A DNA stretch of 36,741 nucleotides from Streptomyces sp. CNH099 (GCA_000514715.1 AZWL01000044.1:1-36741); one strand, 5' to 3'; counted from the first letter of the stretch, positions 14,977-23,767 are shown. The notes: generated by a model not told the origin, from the letters alone. Numbers and translations are program-made.

Positions 14977-15957
14977 ATGAAGAGTAATGATGAAGACGAA
15001 ATCAAGGTGCTGACCTGCAACCTGGAGCACGACGGCGGCCCCGACGTCCGCCCCGGCACTCCGCCACGGAAATGGTTTGACGCACACGAGATGCTCGCAT
15101 CAAAGAAGCCGGATATCCTCTTCCGACAGGAGATGACCTACAGCGAGCAGAATGACTACTCCCGCCTCAAGTCCGCGATGCGCCTCCTGAGCGGTGAAGC
15201 CCGGGACGTGCACGGCTGGGTCACCCCCTCCGGGAAAGGTAAAAACCCCACCGGGCTTTTCCTGAACGTCTCGAAGTTCACCTTCCTGGAAAGGCATGAG
15301 CACACCGCTATATGGCGCACCCTGCCGACCAACGTGTCCGCGCACCTAGCGGAGGTGCCCGAGCGGCCCATCGTGCTGGTTTCCTGGCACGGCGCATTCA
15401 ACTCTCCGAACACCAGGGAAGCGGAGGGCGACGAGGTCTCCGCCCTGGTGGACAAGGTCAAGCAGGGCATGGGCTTCATGGGCGGCTGCGACGGGAACGA
15501 ATACCCTGTTCCCGCCGGGGAGACGGTGCCGCCGGTCGACTGGGCGAACCCGGAGATCACCGACAAGGTGCACCGCCACCACCGGGCCCGCCGGCAGCCG
15601 GACGGCACCTGGCAGTCCTGTACCTATGTGGACCAGACGCTGCTGGGCTGTGGCATGCACGACCCGGCGCGGTACGCCGCCCACGTGCGTCACCAGACGT
15701 CGAGCGACCCGCTGGCGCCCACCGCGGGGCACGCCGCCACCGGCCAGGGCGGAGGCCGGCGGATCGACCGGATCTATCTCGACGGCTGGCTGGTCCAGGC
15801 GGTGCTCGGCGTCGAAGTCATCGACACCACGGGCATCAGCGATCACCACGCCGTGATGGTGACCCTCGCACGCCGTAAGGCAGCCGAGCTCCTGCGTGAC
15901 CGCCCCGAGTTGCCCGGCCACTTCGCCGACCCCACCACCTACCAGGGGGCCGCATGA
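14977..15957 (+). CDS. Endonuclease/exonuclease/phosphatase (EEP) family protein
   Basis: The 326-residue protein has the EEP fold landmarks: an opening strand IKVLTCNLEHDGG at about 9-21 with the metal-site Asn, a Glu-containing strand ILFRQEMTYSEQ, the strand VLVSWHGAFNSPN, CDGNEYP carrying the D-x-N pair, RIDRIYLDGW, and the closing TGISDHHAVMV with the Asp-His pair. Such enzymes are metal-dependent phosphodiesterases acting on nucleic acids, nucleotides or lipid headgroups. Here the substrate is unknown and no signal peptide is seen, so it acts in the cytoplasm. The start has a strong ggagg site. The stop overlaps the next EEP gene start (ATGA at 15954-15957), so the two were made together. 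Confidence 0.82.
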   Translation: MKSNDEDEIKVLTCNLEHDGGPDVRPGTPPRKWFDAHEMLASKKPDILFRQEMTYSEQNDYSRLKSAMRLLSGEARDVHGWVTPSGKGKNPTGLFLNVSKFTFLERHEHTAIWRTLPTNVSAHLAEVPERPIVLVSWHGAFNSPNTREAEGDEVSALVDKVKQGMGFMGGCDGNEYPVPAGETVPPVDWANPEITDKVHRHHRARRQPDGTWQSCTYVDQTLLGCGMHDPARYAAHVRHQTSSDPLAPTAGHAATGQGGGRRIDRIYLDGWLVQAVLGVEVIDTTGISDHHAVMVTLARRKAAELLRDRPELPGHFADPTTYQGAA

Positions 15958-16517
15958 AGTTGCGCGCAGGAGTGTGGAACCTCTACAACGGCGGGGTCGA
16001 CACCGACGGAAGTGAGGACCGGCTTCAGCGGCAACTCGACCTCCGCGCCGACCTCCGGCTGGACGTGCTGGCGCTGCTGGAAGCGACCGGCTGGCTGGAG
16101 GATGGTGAGCGGCGGCTGCTGGAGACGATGGACCGCCTCGGTATGGCGGAGGTCAAGCTGGCCCGCTCTCAGTACGGCGACGGCCGCAACGCCACCGCAC
16201 TGCTCTACCGGCCCGAGCGCGTACGGCTGATCCGCCGGCGCGTCGTTGGGGAGGGTGCCTTCCACCACGCGCTCATCCGCGCGCACCTGCGGCCACGCGA
16301 CGCCGATCTGTCCGACGACAGCAGGGACTTATCCGTCTACCCCACCCACCTGACCGACACCGACGGCGACAAGCGGCACGCGGATACCCGCAGTTGGCTG
16401 ACCGAACCCCGCCGGCGACTTCCCCGGCATCCCCGTCCGGGCCCTGCTCCTGGGCGACCTCAATTGCCCCGGCACAAGCGATACCGAGGTGTGAATCCCC
16501 GGCCATCCACCGGCTGA
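15954..16517 (+). pseudogene. Second EEP family gene, frameshifted and truncated
   Basis: The frame starts at ATG 15954 with VWNLYNGGVDTDGSEDRLQR, the typical Streptomyces EEP opening, and LDVLALLEATGW with the metal-binding Glu. After HADTRSWLTEP the reading frame turns into Arg/Pro-rich nonsense. Skipping one C in the run at 16407-16410 restores a sensible continuation, AGDFPGIPVRALLLGDLNCPG, containing the D-x-N motif, until a stop at 16492-16494. Even then the last third, with the Asp-His site, is missing. One extra C therefore breaks it and a truncation removes the rest. Codon 126 (16329-16331) is TTA. It probably arose as a paralogue of the gene just upstream. Confidence 0.72.
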
Positions 16518-16523
16518 TCAGCA

Positions 16524-16560
16524 GCCCCCGGCACGGCACTCGATGGGAGTCGCCGGGGGC
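16524..16560 (+). terminator. Hairpin after the EEP pair
   Basis: Gcccccggc (16524-16532) and gccgggggc (16552-16560) form a perfect 9-bp stem with a 19-base loop, directly downstream of the truncated EEP gene. Confidence 0.5.
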
Positions 16561-17146
16561 CTGCCAGGTCCTGACCGATATCTGACCCCAGCTCACGCCT
16601 GAGTCGAACGGAGGAATCAAGGAAGTGCAGGTCAGCCGCCCGCGGGCCCCGCCACGCCACGGCTCCGCCCTGGCGTCGGCCGGCCCCGCCGCGGGGCCTG
16701 GCCGACCGGGTCAACTGCCCCGCGACTTCACTCAACGGACATGTTCTTTTCCGTACACCACGCGAGTCGCCGACGGATGACCGCGATCGGTGGGGCGCCA
16801 CGAGATGCCGGTATGCCGGCACAGATGTCGAATCCCCTTTCCTGACCCGAGGAGTCTCTTTCTTGTTTGCTGGTGTTCATGTAAGTCCTGGGGCGCATGG
16901 CAGAAAGCCAGCGAGGCCCGCCGCACACGCTGTCTGTGTCAGTCACCTGCCGCGCTTGGTGAACGCAAAGGGGACAGACCGCGCGCCGGCCAGTAGGCGT
17001 ATGCGTTGCCCCGTATCGCGGCTGCGTAGCCGCCGATCGGGGTTGTGTGGGGGGAGAGAGGCCACGCCAGTGGTGCAGGGCAGGTGTGGTGCCCGTGGTG
17101 CTGAGGGCTTGCGGCGATGGGGAATTGCGCCACGGGGGGCTGGCCA
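16561..17146. other. Long intergenic stretch upstream of the helicase
   Basis: Almost 600 bases with mixed G+C and only short frames. Minus-strand frames around 16728-17186 have no recognisable family and poor third-position bias. The last bases (gggggg at 17134-17139) supply the helicase ribosome site. I see no tRNA or IS end. Confidence 0.45.
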
Positions 17147-19870
17147 GTGAGTACTCGGGCGATGCGTCCGTATCAGGTTGAGGCAATCGAGGCGATCACC
17201 ACAGGGCTGACTGCTGTGGGGAGCCGGGGACAGCTGCACGCAGCGTGTGGGTCGGGCAAGACCCTCATCGGGTGGGAGGTCGTTGACGAACTCGCCACCC
17301 AGGCCGGGGTGGTCGTGGTCCTGGCTCCCTCGGTGGCGCTGGTCGCGCAGATCCTGCGGGAGTGGCAGGCGCTGGCCGGCGGGGGTTTTGGGGCCATGGC
17401 GGTCTGCTCGGACGAGAAGGTAGCCGATGCCCTCGTGCGCGCCTCGAATCTTCCGGTGCCGGTCAGCACCGATCCGCAGGTGATCGCAGCCTTTCTCGCC
17501 GGTGCCGGGCGCCGGGTCGTCGTCGGCACGTACCACTCGGCCGAACGGATCGGTGACGGCCTGCGCTGGGCGGGCCTGGCGGCTGACATCCTGCTGTGCG
17601 ATGAGGGGCATCACCTGTTCGGCAAGCGGGACGCCGTCCGCCGCCGGATCGTGACCGATCCAGGCTTCGTCCCGCACCACCGCAGGCTGGTGATGACGGC
17701 CACTCCCGACATCAGCGGTGCACGCATCGGGGAGGTGCTGAGCTGGCGGGATGAGAAGGTGTTCGGGCCGGTGCTGTACCGGTACCCGTTTGCCCGCGGC
17801 ATCGCCGAGGGTTATCTGAAGGACTACCGGGTGCTGGTGCTGGGCGTGAGTGATGCCGAAGCCCGTGCCCTGCTGGCCGATACCGCCGCCGACTACGTCG
17901 ACGGCGGCCTGACCGTGCGCTCGGTGGTCGCACAGGCGGCCCTGGCGCATGCGCGCCTGGCCCACGGCACCAAGCGGGCCATCACCTTCCATCCCTATGT
18001 GCACGATGCCAGGGACTTCGCGCGCACGCTGCCCGCCACCCTGGCCCGTCTGCCCGCGGCCAAGCAGCCCGCCGGCCCGCTGCAGGCCACTTACATCAGC
18101 GGCGAGATGAACGCCCGCGAGCGCGATACCGTCCTGGACGGCCTGGCCGACCCGCCCGCGGGCGGGTGGAGCGTGGTCTCCAACGCACAATGCCTAACCG
18201 AGGGTGTCGACGTGCCAGCGGTGGACACCATCGTCTTCACCCACCCCTCCCGCTCCGTCACCAAGGTGGCCCAGGCGGTAGGGCGAGCCCTGCGGCGCAG
18301 CCCCGGCACCGCCGACACCGCCACCATCATCGTGCCGATCACCGTGCCCGACGACGCGGACGGCGCCTCAGAGGCCGTCGAGGACCTCGATCCCGGCGAC
18401 TACACGGTCCTGTTCGAGGTGGTGCGCGCCCTGCGGGCACACGATGAGGCATTTGCCGCCGAGCTGGACCAAGAGCGCCGGAATCGGCCGCTGCGCGCCG
18501 CAACACGGACCGACGGGGACGAGCGGGCAGAACCGGTCCGGCTGCCGGAGCGGATCACAGTGCAGTTGCCCCCGGGCACCTCCGAGCAGATCCTGCATCA
18601 GCTGCGCCTGCTGACAGTGCAGCAAACGTCCTCTTCCTGGTGGGAACGGTATGCCGACGCCGCCGCCTTCTACCGCAGCCACGGCCACCTGAAGGTGCCC
18701 GACGGCCACATCGGAGCCAGCGGCCGACGTCTGGATGAGTGGCTGCACATGTGCCGCTCCCTGCAGCGCAAGGGCAGGCTGACCTCCGACCAGACCAACG
18801 CCTTGGACGCCATCGCCATGGTGTGGGATCCGCTGCGGGCGCAGCGGGAACAGATGCTGCGCGATGCCCGCGCCTACTACGAAGCCCACGGCAATCTCGA
18901 CATCCCCCCTGACTATGGCATCGAGGGGCGGCTGGTGGGCAGCCAGTTCAAGGCACTGCGGGCGGCCTACCGCCGCGGCCAGGCACCCCAGTTCGTGGTC
19001 GATGAGCTGGACACGATGGGAATGCGCTGGGACCCCTTGGAGGACAAGCGGAAGAAGCTACTGGATGCCTGCGACCGCTACCTCAAGCGATTCGGCAACC
19101 TCGACGTGCCGGGGAAATACAAAGACCCCGAGGAGTACCGGCTCGGCCCGGCCCTCTCCGAGGTGCGCAGTCGCGCTCAAGGAACAAGCAGAAATGCCTC
19201 GGGAAAACCGCGGACCCTGGATCCCGGCTTGCGCGCCGAACTGGAGAAACGGGGCATGAACTTTGACCCGCGAGTGCGTCTGGACGAGAGGGTAAAAACA
19301 CAGTTGGTCAAGAAGGTGGCCGCCGGCGCGCTATTAAAGGATGCATGCGCAGAGCTTGGCCTGAGCAAGCCAGCAGTCGACGCCGCGCGGAACAGAGATT
19401 TGGACTTCAGGGATCGCCTCGCCGCCGCCCGGAAGGCGCAGATCCTCACGCTCAATGAACAGCAGAAGCAGGACCTTCTCAAGAGACTCGAAGCAGGAAC
19501 ATCATTGAGGCAATCGACAAAAGAACTCGGCCTTCGCCCCACAGCCATCATAAACGCACGCGGCGAGGACCCTCAATTCGAGAAGCACGCTGCTGCCGCG
19601 CTGCGAGCACAATCCACGGCGTTAAGTGACCATGATAAGCGTGCCCTGGTTGAAAAGGTCGCGGCCGGCACCTCGTTGCGGCAAGCGATCAAAGCACTCG
19701 GCCTCCGCCACTGTGCCATCAACACCGCGCGTCGCAACGACACCGAATTCGACCGGAAACTGGTCAGCGCATCCGGCGGCCGGCTGCAGCCGACGTCCCC
19801 ACCCCGGCGCCGGCCCATACCCACCACGAAAGCACCGGCGACGCGACCACCAGCGAGCAGGACGGGCTGA
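17147..19870 (+). CDS. DEAH-type superfamily 2 helicase with three helicase-associated domains and three C-terminal HTH repeats
   Basis: The 907-residue protein has the SF2 motifs in order: RPYQ (7-10), GSGKT (35-39), DEGH (152-155), TAT (184-186), TEGVDVP (351-357) and QAVGRALR (376-383). Three helicase-associated domains follow at about 498-562, 567-631 and 635-708, each with the pattern FYRSHGHLKVP / YYEAHGNLDIP / YLKRFGNLDVP and ending WDP or FDP. The last 190 residues contain three tandem helix-turn-helix-like repeats of about 57 residues (712-763, 768-822, 826-877). GTG 17147 has a gggggg site seven bases upstream; ATG 17117 would add 10 residues. The protein should translocate on DNA with ATP and bind it through the repeats. 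Similar helicases occur in Streptomyces chromosome arms and plasmids. Codon 730 (19334-19336) is TTA. Confidence 0.87.
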   Translation: MSTRAMRPYQVEAIEAITTGLTAVGSRGQLHAACGSGKTLIGWEVVDELATQAGVVVVLAPSVALVAQILREWQALAGGGFGAMAVCSDEKVADALVRASNLPVPVSTDPQVIAAFLAGAGRRVVVGTYHSAERIGDGLRWAGLAADILLCDEGHHLFGKRDAVRRRIVTDPGFVPHHRRLVMTATPDISGARIGEVLSWRDEKVFGPVLYRYPFARGIAEGYLKDYRVLVLGVSDAEARALLADTAADYVDGGLTVRSVVAQAALAHARLAHGTKRAITFHPYVHDARDFARTLPATLARLPAAKQPAGPLQATYISGEMNARERDTVLDGLADPPAGGWSVVSNAQCLTEGVDVPAVDTIVFTHPSRSVTKVAQAVGRALRRSPGTADTATIIVPITVPDDADGASEAVEDLDPGDYTVLFEVVRALRAHDEAFAAELDQERRNRPLRAATRTDGDERAEPVRLPERITVQLPPGTSEQILHQLRLLTVQQTSSSWWERYADAAAFYRSHGHLKVPDGHIGASGRRLDEWLHMCRSLQRKGRLTSDQTNALDAIAMVWDPLRAQREQMLRDARAYYEAHGNLDIPPDYGIEGRLVGSQFKALRAAYRRGQAPQFVVDELDTMGMRWDPLEDKRKKLLDACDRYLKRFGNLDVPGKYKDPEEYRLGPALSEVRSRAQGTSRNASGKPRTLDPGLRAELEKRGMNFDPRVRLDERVKTQLVKKVAAGALLKDACAELGLSKPAVDAARNRDLDFRDRLAAARKAQILTLNEQQKQDLLKRLEAGTSLRQSTKELGLRPTAIINARGEDPQFEKHAAAALRAQSTALSDHDKRALVEKVAAGTSLRQAIKALGLRHCAINTARRNDTEFDRKLVSASGGRLQPTSPPRRRPIPTTKAPATRPPASRTG

Positions 19871-20071
19871 TCACTGCCACGGGTCTGCACAACGGGCTCT
19901 GTCGACGTCCCGTGGCAGCGCGGGCCGCGCTTCTCACCCGGGTAGCTCGACTGGGGTCGTGCGGAACTCACCGGCCACGCGGCTTCCGGGCCACCTGACT
20001 TACAACCTGCTCACATTTCTACCCTATCCCCGCTTCATCCTCTTCGCCCTCGAACGAAAGGTGCCATCCCG

Positions 20072-20533
20072 ATGAAACACCCAGCTGACTGCCACGGCAA
20101 TCCCTCTGGCCATGAACTCACCGCCAAGCAGCAGAAAATTCTTGGCTACTTCCGCACACACCAGCGCAAGTACGGAAACTGGCCCACTCGCCGTGAGGTC
20201 GGTGCAGCCGTTGGCCTCACCTCGTCCTCCTCGGTGGGTTACCATCTCCAACTGCTCCACCGCCACGGATTTCTTTACCGCACTACCCACGGGCTACGTT
20301 GCTATGGCCTTGTCGGCGCCCGAATCGGAGCTATGCCGGCCCTCCCGTCGATCGACGAGTGTGCCACGGCACTTAAAGGACTGATCGAATCCGGTGACGG
20401 TTGCGCAGGCTTCGGCGCTTCCCCGAAATCCGTAGAAGCATTCCATCAAGCCAGTCGTGGCCCTATAAAGTCCGTACTCACCAGCCTTACCGCGCAGGCT
20501 GACGCACCCGCCCAGCGGTTTACCGATGCCTAA
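20072..20533 (+). CDS. LexA-like winged-helix DNA-binding protein without protease domain
   Basis: The 153-residue protein has the LexA N-terminal domain at residues 16-80: LTAKQQKILGYFRTHQRKYG, WPTRREVGAAVGLTSSSSVGYHLQLLHRHGFL. It ends soon after, with no S24 autocleavage domain (no Ser-Lys dyad region), so it cannot be inactivated by RecA in the normal way. The 70-residue tail is unique and ends near RGPIKSVLTSLTAQ. ATG 20072 has gaaagg nearby. It follows the helicase gene by 200 bases on the same strand, in a pyrimidine-rich leader. It probably represses its own or neighbouring genes. Family assignment is firm, the role is not. Confidence 0.78.
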   Translation: MKHPADCHGNPSGHELTAKQQKILGYFRTHQRKYGNWPTRREVGAAVGLTSSSSVGYHLQLLHRHGFLYRTTHGLRCYGLVGARIGAMPALPSIDECATALKGLIESGDGCAGFGASPKSVEAFHQASRGPIKSVLTSLTAQADAPAQRFTDA

Positions 20534-21189
20534 TTCCTGGACTTCTGCCTCGGCGCCTACCGAACCTGCCTCCGCCTACACCGCGCCGGTGAAGACTGCT
20601 GCAAAGGCAAGGGCAAGCCCCAGGAACGCCGCCATGAAGGACTGCGGCTTCCCCACGCAGGTGCTCACCGGACGCCGAACCTGGCCGGCCGGGAGCTGCC
20701 TGCAGTACCTGCCATGCGGGCTGTGGTTGACGCTGGTGTGGGAATGGGCCTGCGCCCCCCGCACGGGCCTGCCCGACCGGCGCGCTGGTCACGCAGGTCC
20801 TGGCCCAGTTCGGGTGTCATGGTGCCCGGCTGCTTCGATCGGTCGCGGAGAGCTTGGTATGGGGAGTCTCTCCCGGATTCGCTGGCAAGGCTGCTTGCTG
20901 CCGTCGCCACGCACAAGCACGTCGAGTTGCCCCCGATGGGCCCGCTGCGAGAGCGGATCTGGGACATCCTGCGGCGACCACCTGATCGACCCCACGGCAG
21001 CCGGCGCGACGCGCCCCCTACATGCTGAGGGACTCTCAGTCGTGCTCGCCACCAACATCTCCGGGCCGGAGCGTTTCAGGGTCGCAACGCTGCAAACCGC
21101 TGGCCTGGGCTCCATGGCCCTGGTTGCCCCAGCGAGATCGGCGTGGCCAACCCCGAGGCGGTCCCACGCCTCGGTCATCCGGGCCACCA
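20534..21189. other. Degraded region without an intact gene
   Basis: No frame has a start, ribosome site and recognisable family together. A plus-strand frame around 20817-20985 (GESLPDSLARLLAAVATHKHV, then LPPMGPLRERIWDIL) looks like an old coding fragment I cannot name. On the minus strand a short hydrophobic stretch near 20576-20640 (MAAFLGLALAFAAVFTGAV) could be the end of a lost membrane protein. Confidence 0.4.
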
Positions 21190-21416
21190 GCGTGCCCGCG
21201 AGCAGAGCGTCCCGCTCCGCCTGGACCCGCGCCAGCAGATGCTCCCAGGTGCCATCCGCCGACCGCACCGCCTGCCCATGGCCTGGAGCGTTCGGGCACA
21301 TCGCGCCACTGAACTCCCGTCCGGACACGGAACAGGACCTCGTCGATCACGTTGTGGTGATCAATCCACCGATCACCACGGGTCCCGCCACCAGGCAGGA
21401 GCAGCGCGTTCGTCAA
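21190..21416 (-). pseudogene. IS5-type transposase N-terminal remnant, frameshifted
   Basis: On the minus strand the translation from 21416 gives RWIDHHNVIDEVLFRVRTGV, then QWRDVPERSRPW, the N-terminal signature of IS5-family transposases common in Streptomyces. The continuation SADGTWEHLLARVQAERDA is in a different frame (about 21260-21205), so at least one small indel has occurred. The DDE catalytic core that should follow is absent; the next bases read LVARMTEAWDRLGVGHADLA and match nothing I know. It is a dead insertion-sequence fragment in a decaying region. Confidence 0.6.
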
Positions 21417-21862
21417 GGACCCTCGTCCAGCCTGGACCAGCCCCCCACGACCCTGTCAGCAGATCCGAGAAATAGAGCTAAGCGTCCCACCCCTACTCCA
21501 CAGAACAGACGATTCAAAGGAGCCCGAATGAACGCAGCCTGCCACGTACCAGGCGACAACATGCCCCACCGATCCACCGCCAATCCCCGCTTCTTCCGGA
21601 CCAGGACCAGCTCGGCCGACCCCGGCTGGCCGATCGCCCTTCGGGCCCAACACAAGCATCACTCCACCGCGAAGTCCGACGAGAGCGGCATCGCACTCAT
21701 CTCAAGCCCCAGCCTCCCCCACCGGGGGGTATGGCCCGCGTGACGGTCCGCCGCGCCGCTCCGAGAAGTGTCCCCACGTCGCCATCGGAGCTGCGCGGCC
21801 ACAATGGCCCGCCCGCCACTCCCGCACCGCTGGGAGAACCTGAACAGGAGAGTATAGCAGTG

Positions 21863-22106
21863 ATGACTGCGCGTCCGATCGGCGATACCTGCCAGGCCGC
21901 GTCGTGCTACTTTCGCACGACTGTCGTTCTCCCGAACCGCAAGGCCCTCATCCAAATCTGCGAGCCCTGCAACGAAAGGTGCGCGCACTGCTTCGTCTCG
22001 GCGACGAAGCGAGGGGACTACATGCCGCTGGAGGACATCCGCAGCGGCTGATTCCCCAGCTCGCCGCGGCCCGCGTGACCCGGGTGACGCTCACCGGCGG
22101 CGAGCC
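21863..22106 (+). pseudogene. Radical SAM protein, N-terminal remnant
   Basis: From ATG 21863 (ribosome site ggagag at 21847-21852) the frame encodes IQICEPCNERCAHCFVSATK, with the radical SAM cysteines Cys36, Cys40 and Cys43 in CxxxCxxC spacing. After MPLEDIRSG the frame stops at 22049-22051. A continuation in another frame, LIPQLAAARVTRVTLTGGEP, carries the second family motif GGEP (22096-22107). Thus there is one frameshift, and the remaining 200 or more residues are gone, replaced at about 22107 by part of a methyltransferase gene. Radical SAM enzymes bind a 4Fe-4S cluster with the three cysteines; this piece cannot be active. The original may have come from a peptide-modification cluster. 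Confidence 0.65.
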
Positions 22107-22834
22107 GTCGACCTGACCGGAGACCTTCCCGACCGCTACGACCGCATCATCTCCACCGTCTCGGTCAAGACCGTCCCGGCCTCCTGGCTTAAGGTGCACG
22201 CCCCCGGCGGCAGGCCGGTGACCACGCTGGCCGGAACGGGGCTGCTCGTGGTGGCGGACAAGACCGACGACGGCGGCGCCGTCGGCAAGGTCGCCGCCGA
22301 ATCCGCGGCGTTCATGCGCACCCGCCACGGCGACGACTACGCTGCGGTCCCGCCGGACGTCGGACGGCTGTGGGAGAACGCGCAGCATGCCGAGGGCGAG
22401 AGAGTCACCACGGGCCGCTATCCGGTGATGCGGGTGACCAGTACCTGGGAGGTGCGCTCCACCCTCGAACTCACCGTGCCCGGCATCGAGCACCGCATGA
22501 CCGTGAGCGACTACGGCGCCCGCACCGCCTACATGCTGCATCCGGACGGCTCCTGGGCCCGCGCCGCAGCCGCCGGCCGCCGTGCACTGCCGGAAGTCCA
22601 CCACGGCGGCCCCCGGCGCCTGTGGGATGAACTCGACCGCATCGGCACCTGGCTGGTCGTCGACGGAGACCTGCCCGTCCCCGGCGCCCAGGTCGTGGCT
22701 TTGTTCACGTCCTCCGACAGCGCTTATTCACGACTCGGGGAGGCGCCCTGCGGCCGGCAGCGGCGATGTTCACGAGACCGGACGGCACCGTGCACCTCGC
22801 GCGCAGCGGCCGGCAGGCCACCATCCGCCCATGA
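22107..22834 (+). pseudogene. C-terminal half of an isoaspartyl-methyltransferase-like protein, disrupted
   Basis: Starting at the GTCGAC junction the frame reads DLTGDLPDRYDRIISTVSVK, then VPASWLKVHAPGGRPVTTLA. This is the post-SAM-motif part of a PIMT-like methyltransferase of the type found with ATP-grasp (graspetide) maturation systems. The C-terminal domain follows, with WEVRSTLELTVPGIEHRMTV and RLWDELDRIGTWL. After LPVPGAQV (about 22692) the frame is lost. The true end, FTRPDGTVHLARSGRQATIR, is in another frame and stops at 22832-22834, so roughly 70 extra bases lie between them. The SAM-binding N-terminus is absent. It is an inactive remnant, fused by deletion to the radical SAM fragment upstream. 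Family identity rests on pattern memory. Confidence 0.55.
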
Positions 22835-22885
22835 CACCCTCGCACCATCGCCGAGCAGCCCACCGCCGCGGAACGCCAGGCCCGT

Positions 22886-23230
22886 TCAGAAGGGCAGGCC
22901 GACCACTTTCTGATGCGCTTCTCCAAGGACGTACTCGGCCCGCTGCTCCGGGTCGAGATGTTCTGGGAAGTGATCGAGTCTCGCGACCAGGTCGGCGATG
23001 TACGCCTCGACGCGGGCGACGCGGGCCGGACTCCGCCGGCGCATCCGGGCGAGCGCCTTGCGGACCTGCCCGGCCCGCAGGCGCGGGATCGTGTACACCG
23101 GGTGCGTGGCCGACAGATTGAGGTCGTTCAGCGGCAGCTCCTCGCCGACACGGGCGGCGATGAGTTCATACGCGGCGATGATACGTCCGCATACGTATCC
23201 CGGGGTGTTGCGGCTGTTATCGAGCGGCAC
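22886..23230 (-). CDS. Orphan Cas8c C-terminal segment (Cas11c-like), possibly still translated
   Basis: The 114-residue translation resembles the C-terminal domain of type I-C Cas8c (Csd1): PLDNSRNTPGYVCGRIIAAY at the start, matching the GY-CGRL segment, and HFPEHLDPEQRAEYVLGEAH with a final Q at the end, matching the FP-x-L...EEQ-x-x-F-x-LG-x-x-HQ tail. No other cas gene and no repeat array are nearby, and the 480 or so N-terminal residues of Cas8c are missing. In type I-C systems this same 3' part is translated separately, from an internal start, as the small subunit Cas11c. Here GTG 23230 has aggag five bases upstream, so the piece could still be made; ATG 23248 is an alternative. The frame is closed by a stop upstream, near 23320. 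Confidence 0.5.
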   Translation of the reverse strand: MPLDNSRNTPGYVCGRIIAAYELIAARVGEELPLNDLNLSATHPVYTIPRLRAGQVRKALARMRRRSPARVARVEAYIADLVARLDHFPEHLDPEQRAEYVLGEAHQKVVGLPF

Positions 23231-23602
23231 GGGATCTCCTGATCTCATCGATACGAAGACCGGCGCCCCGCCCGGTTGCTGGGCACCGGGGTACGTTCTC
23301 TCGGATTTGGATCCTCACCTCAGCCGCCGGGCCGAGCTTTTGACCGCGCCGAAGCCGCGCGGTATGCCGCATGCTCACTCCGGATACTACCGCAGCGCAC
23401 CGACACGGCCAGGGAGTGGTATTGCCCGTACCCGACGACCTCGGATCGGCTGCCGATGGTGATGAGGCCGTCGACGAGGCGGTCGTCACGGGCCGCGGCG
23501 GTGACCGCGGCGTAGTGGTCGGCGTCATTGGCGTCGGTCGGGCTGGCCAAGTTCGTGTCGGTGACGAGCACCGCGCAGGGGGGATAATGAGTCCCAGCGC
23601 CG
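23231..23602. other. No supported gene
   Basis: This stretch separates two minus-strand remnants. A minus-strand frame at 23320-23571 has a coding-like look (ANDADHYAAVTAAARDD, then VDGLITIGSRSEVVGYGQY) but no family I recognise. It ends in Arg-rich nonsense, so it is probably another fragment. Confidence 0.35.
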
Positions 23603-23767
23603 TCAATCCTCAGTCCGGGTCACCTCCGCGCTGCGGTCGATGATCCGCGCGGCGGGCGTGAGCTGCCACGGCACCACCCAAGCCGGGGGACCGGTGTGGA
23701 AGTGGACGTTGCAGTGGACGGCCTGGGGCTGGATGGCGGGACCGTGGACGGTCCCGTCGACTTCATC
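23603..23767 (-). pseudogene. N-terminal signature of an NB-ARC/TPR (NLR-like) protein, truncated
   Basis: On the minus strand, residues DGTVHGPAIQPQAVHCNVHF, followed by PAWVVPWQLTPAARIIDRSAE, match the N-terminal linker that precedes the NB-ARC domain in many Streptomyces regulators (the pattern G-x-V-x-GP-x-VQA...G-VH-H...P-x-QLP...F-x-DR-x-AE). The frame ends six residues later (TRTED stop at 23603), before any P-loop. Such proteins act as STAND ATPases in regulation or defence. This is a remnant of about 55 codons. Confidence 0.45.

Noticed and set aside
16728..17186. A possible integrase remnant on the minus strand
   Set aside because: No tyrosine or serine recombinase signature could be found, and the translation has no conserved motif.
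16943..18190. A 415-codon minus-strand open frame
   Set aside because: Antisense to the helicase N-terminal motor; no motifs and no ribosome site.
20526..21743. A 405-codon plus-strand open frame
   Set aside because: It runs across several unrelated fragments, including the antisense IS5 remnant, with poor codon bias and no recognisable domain.
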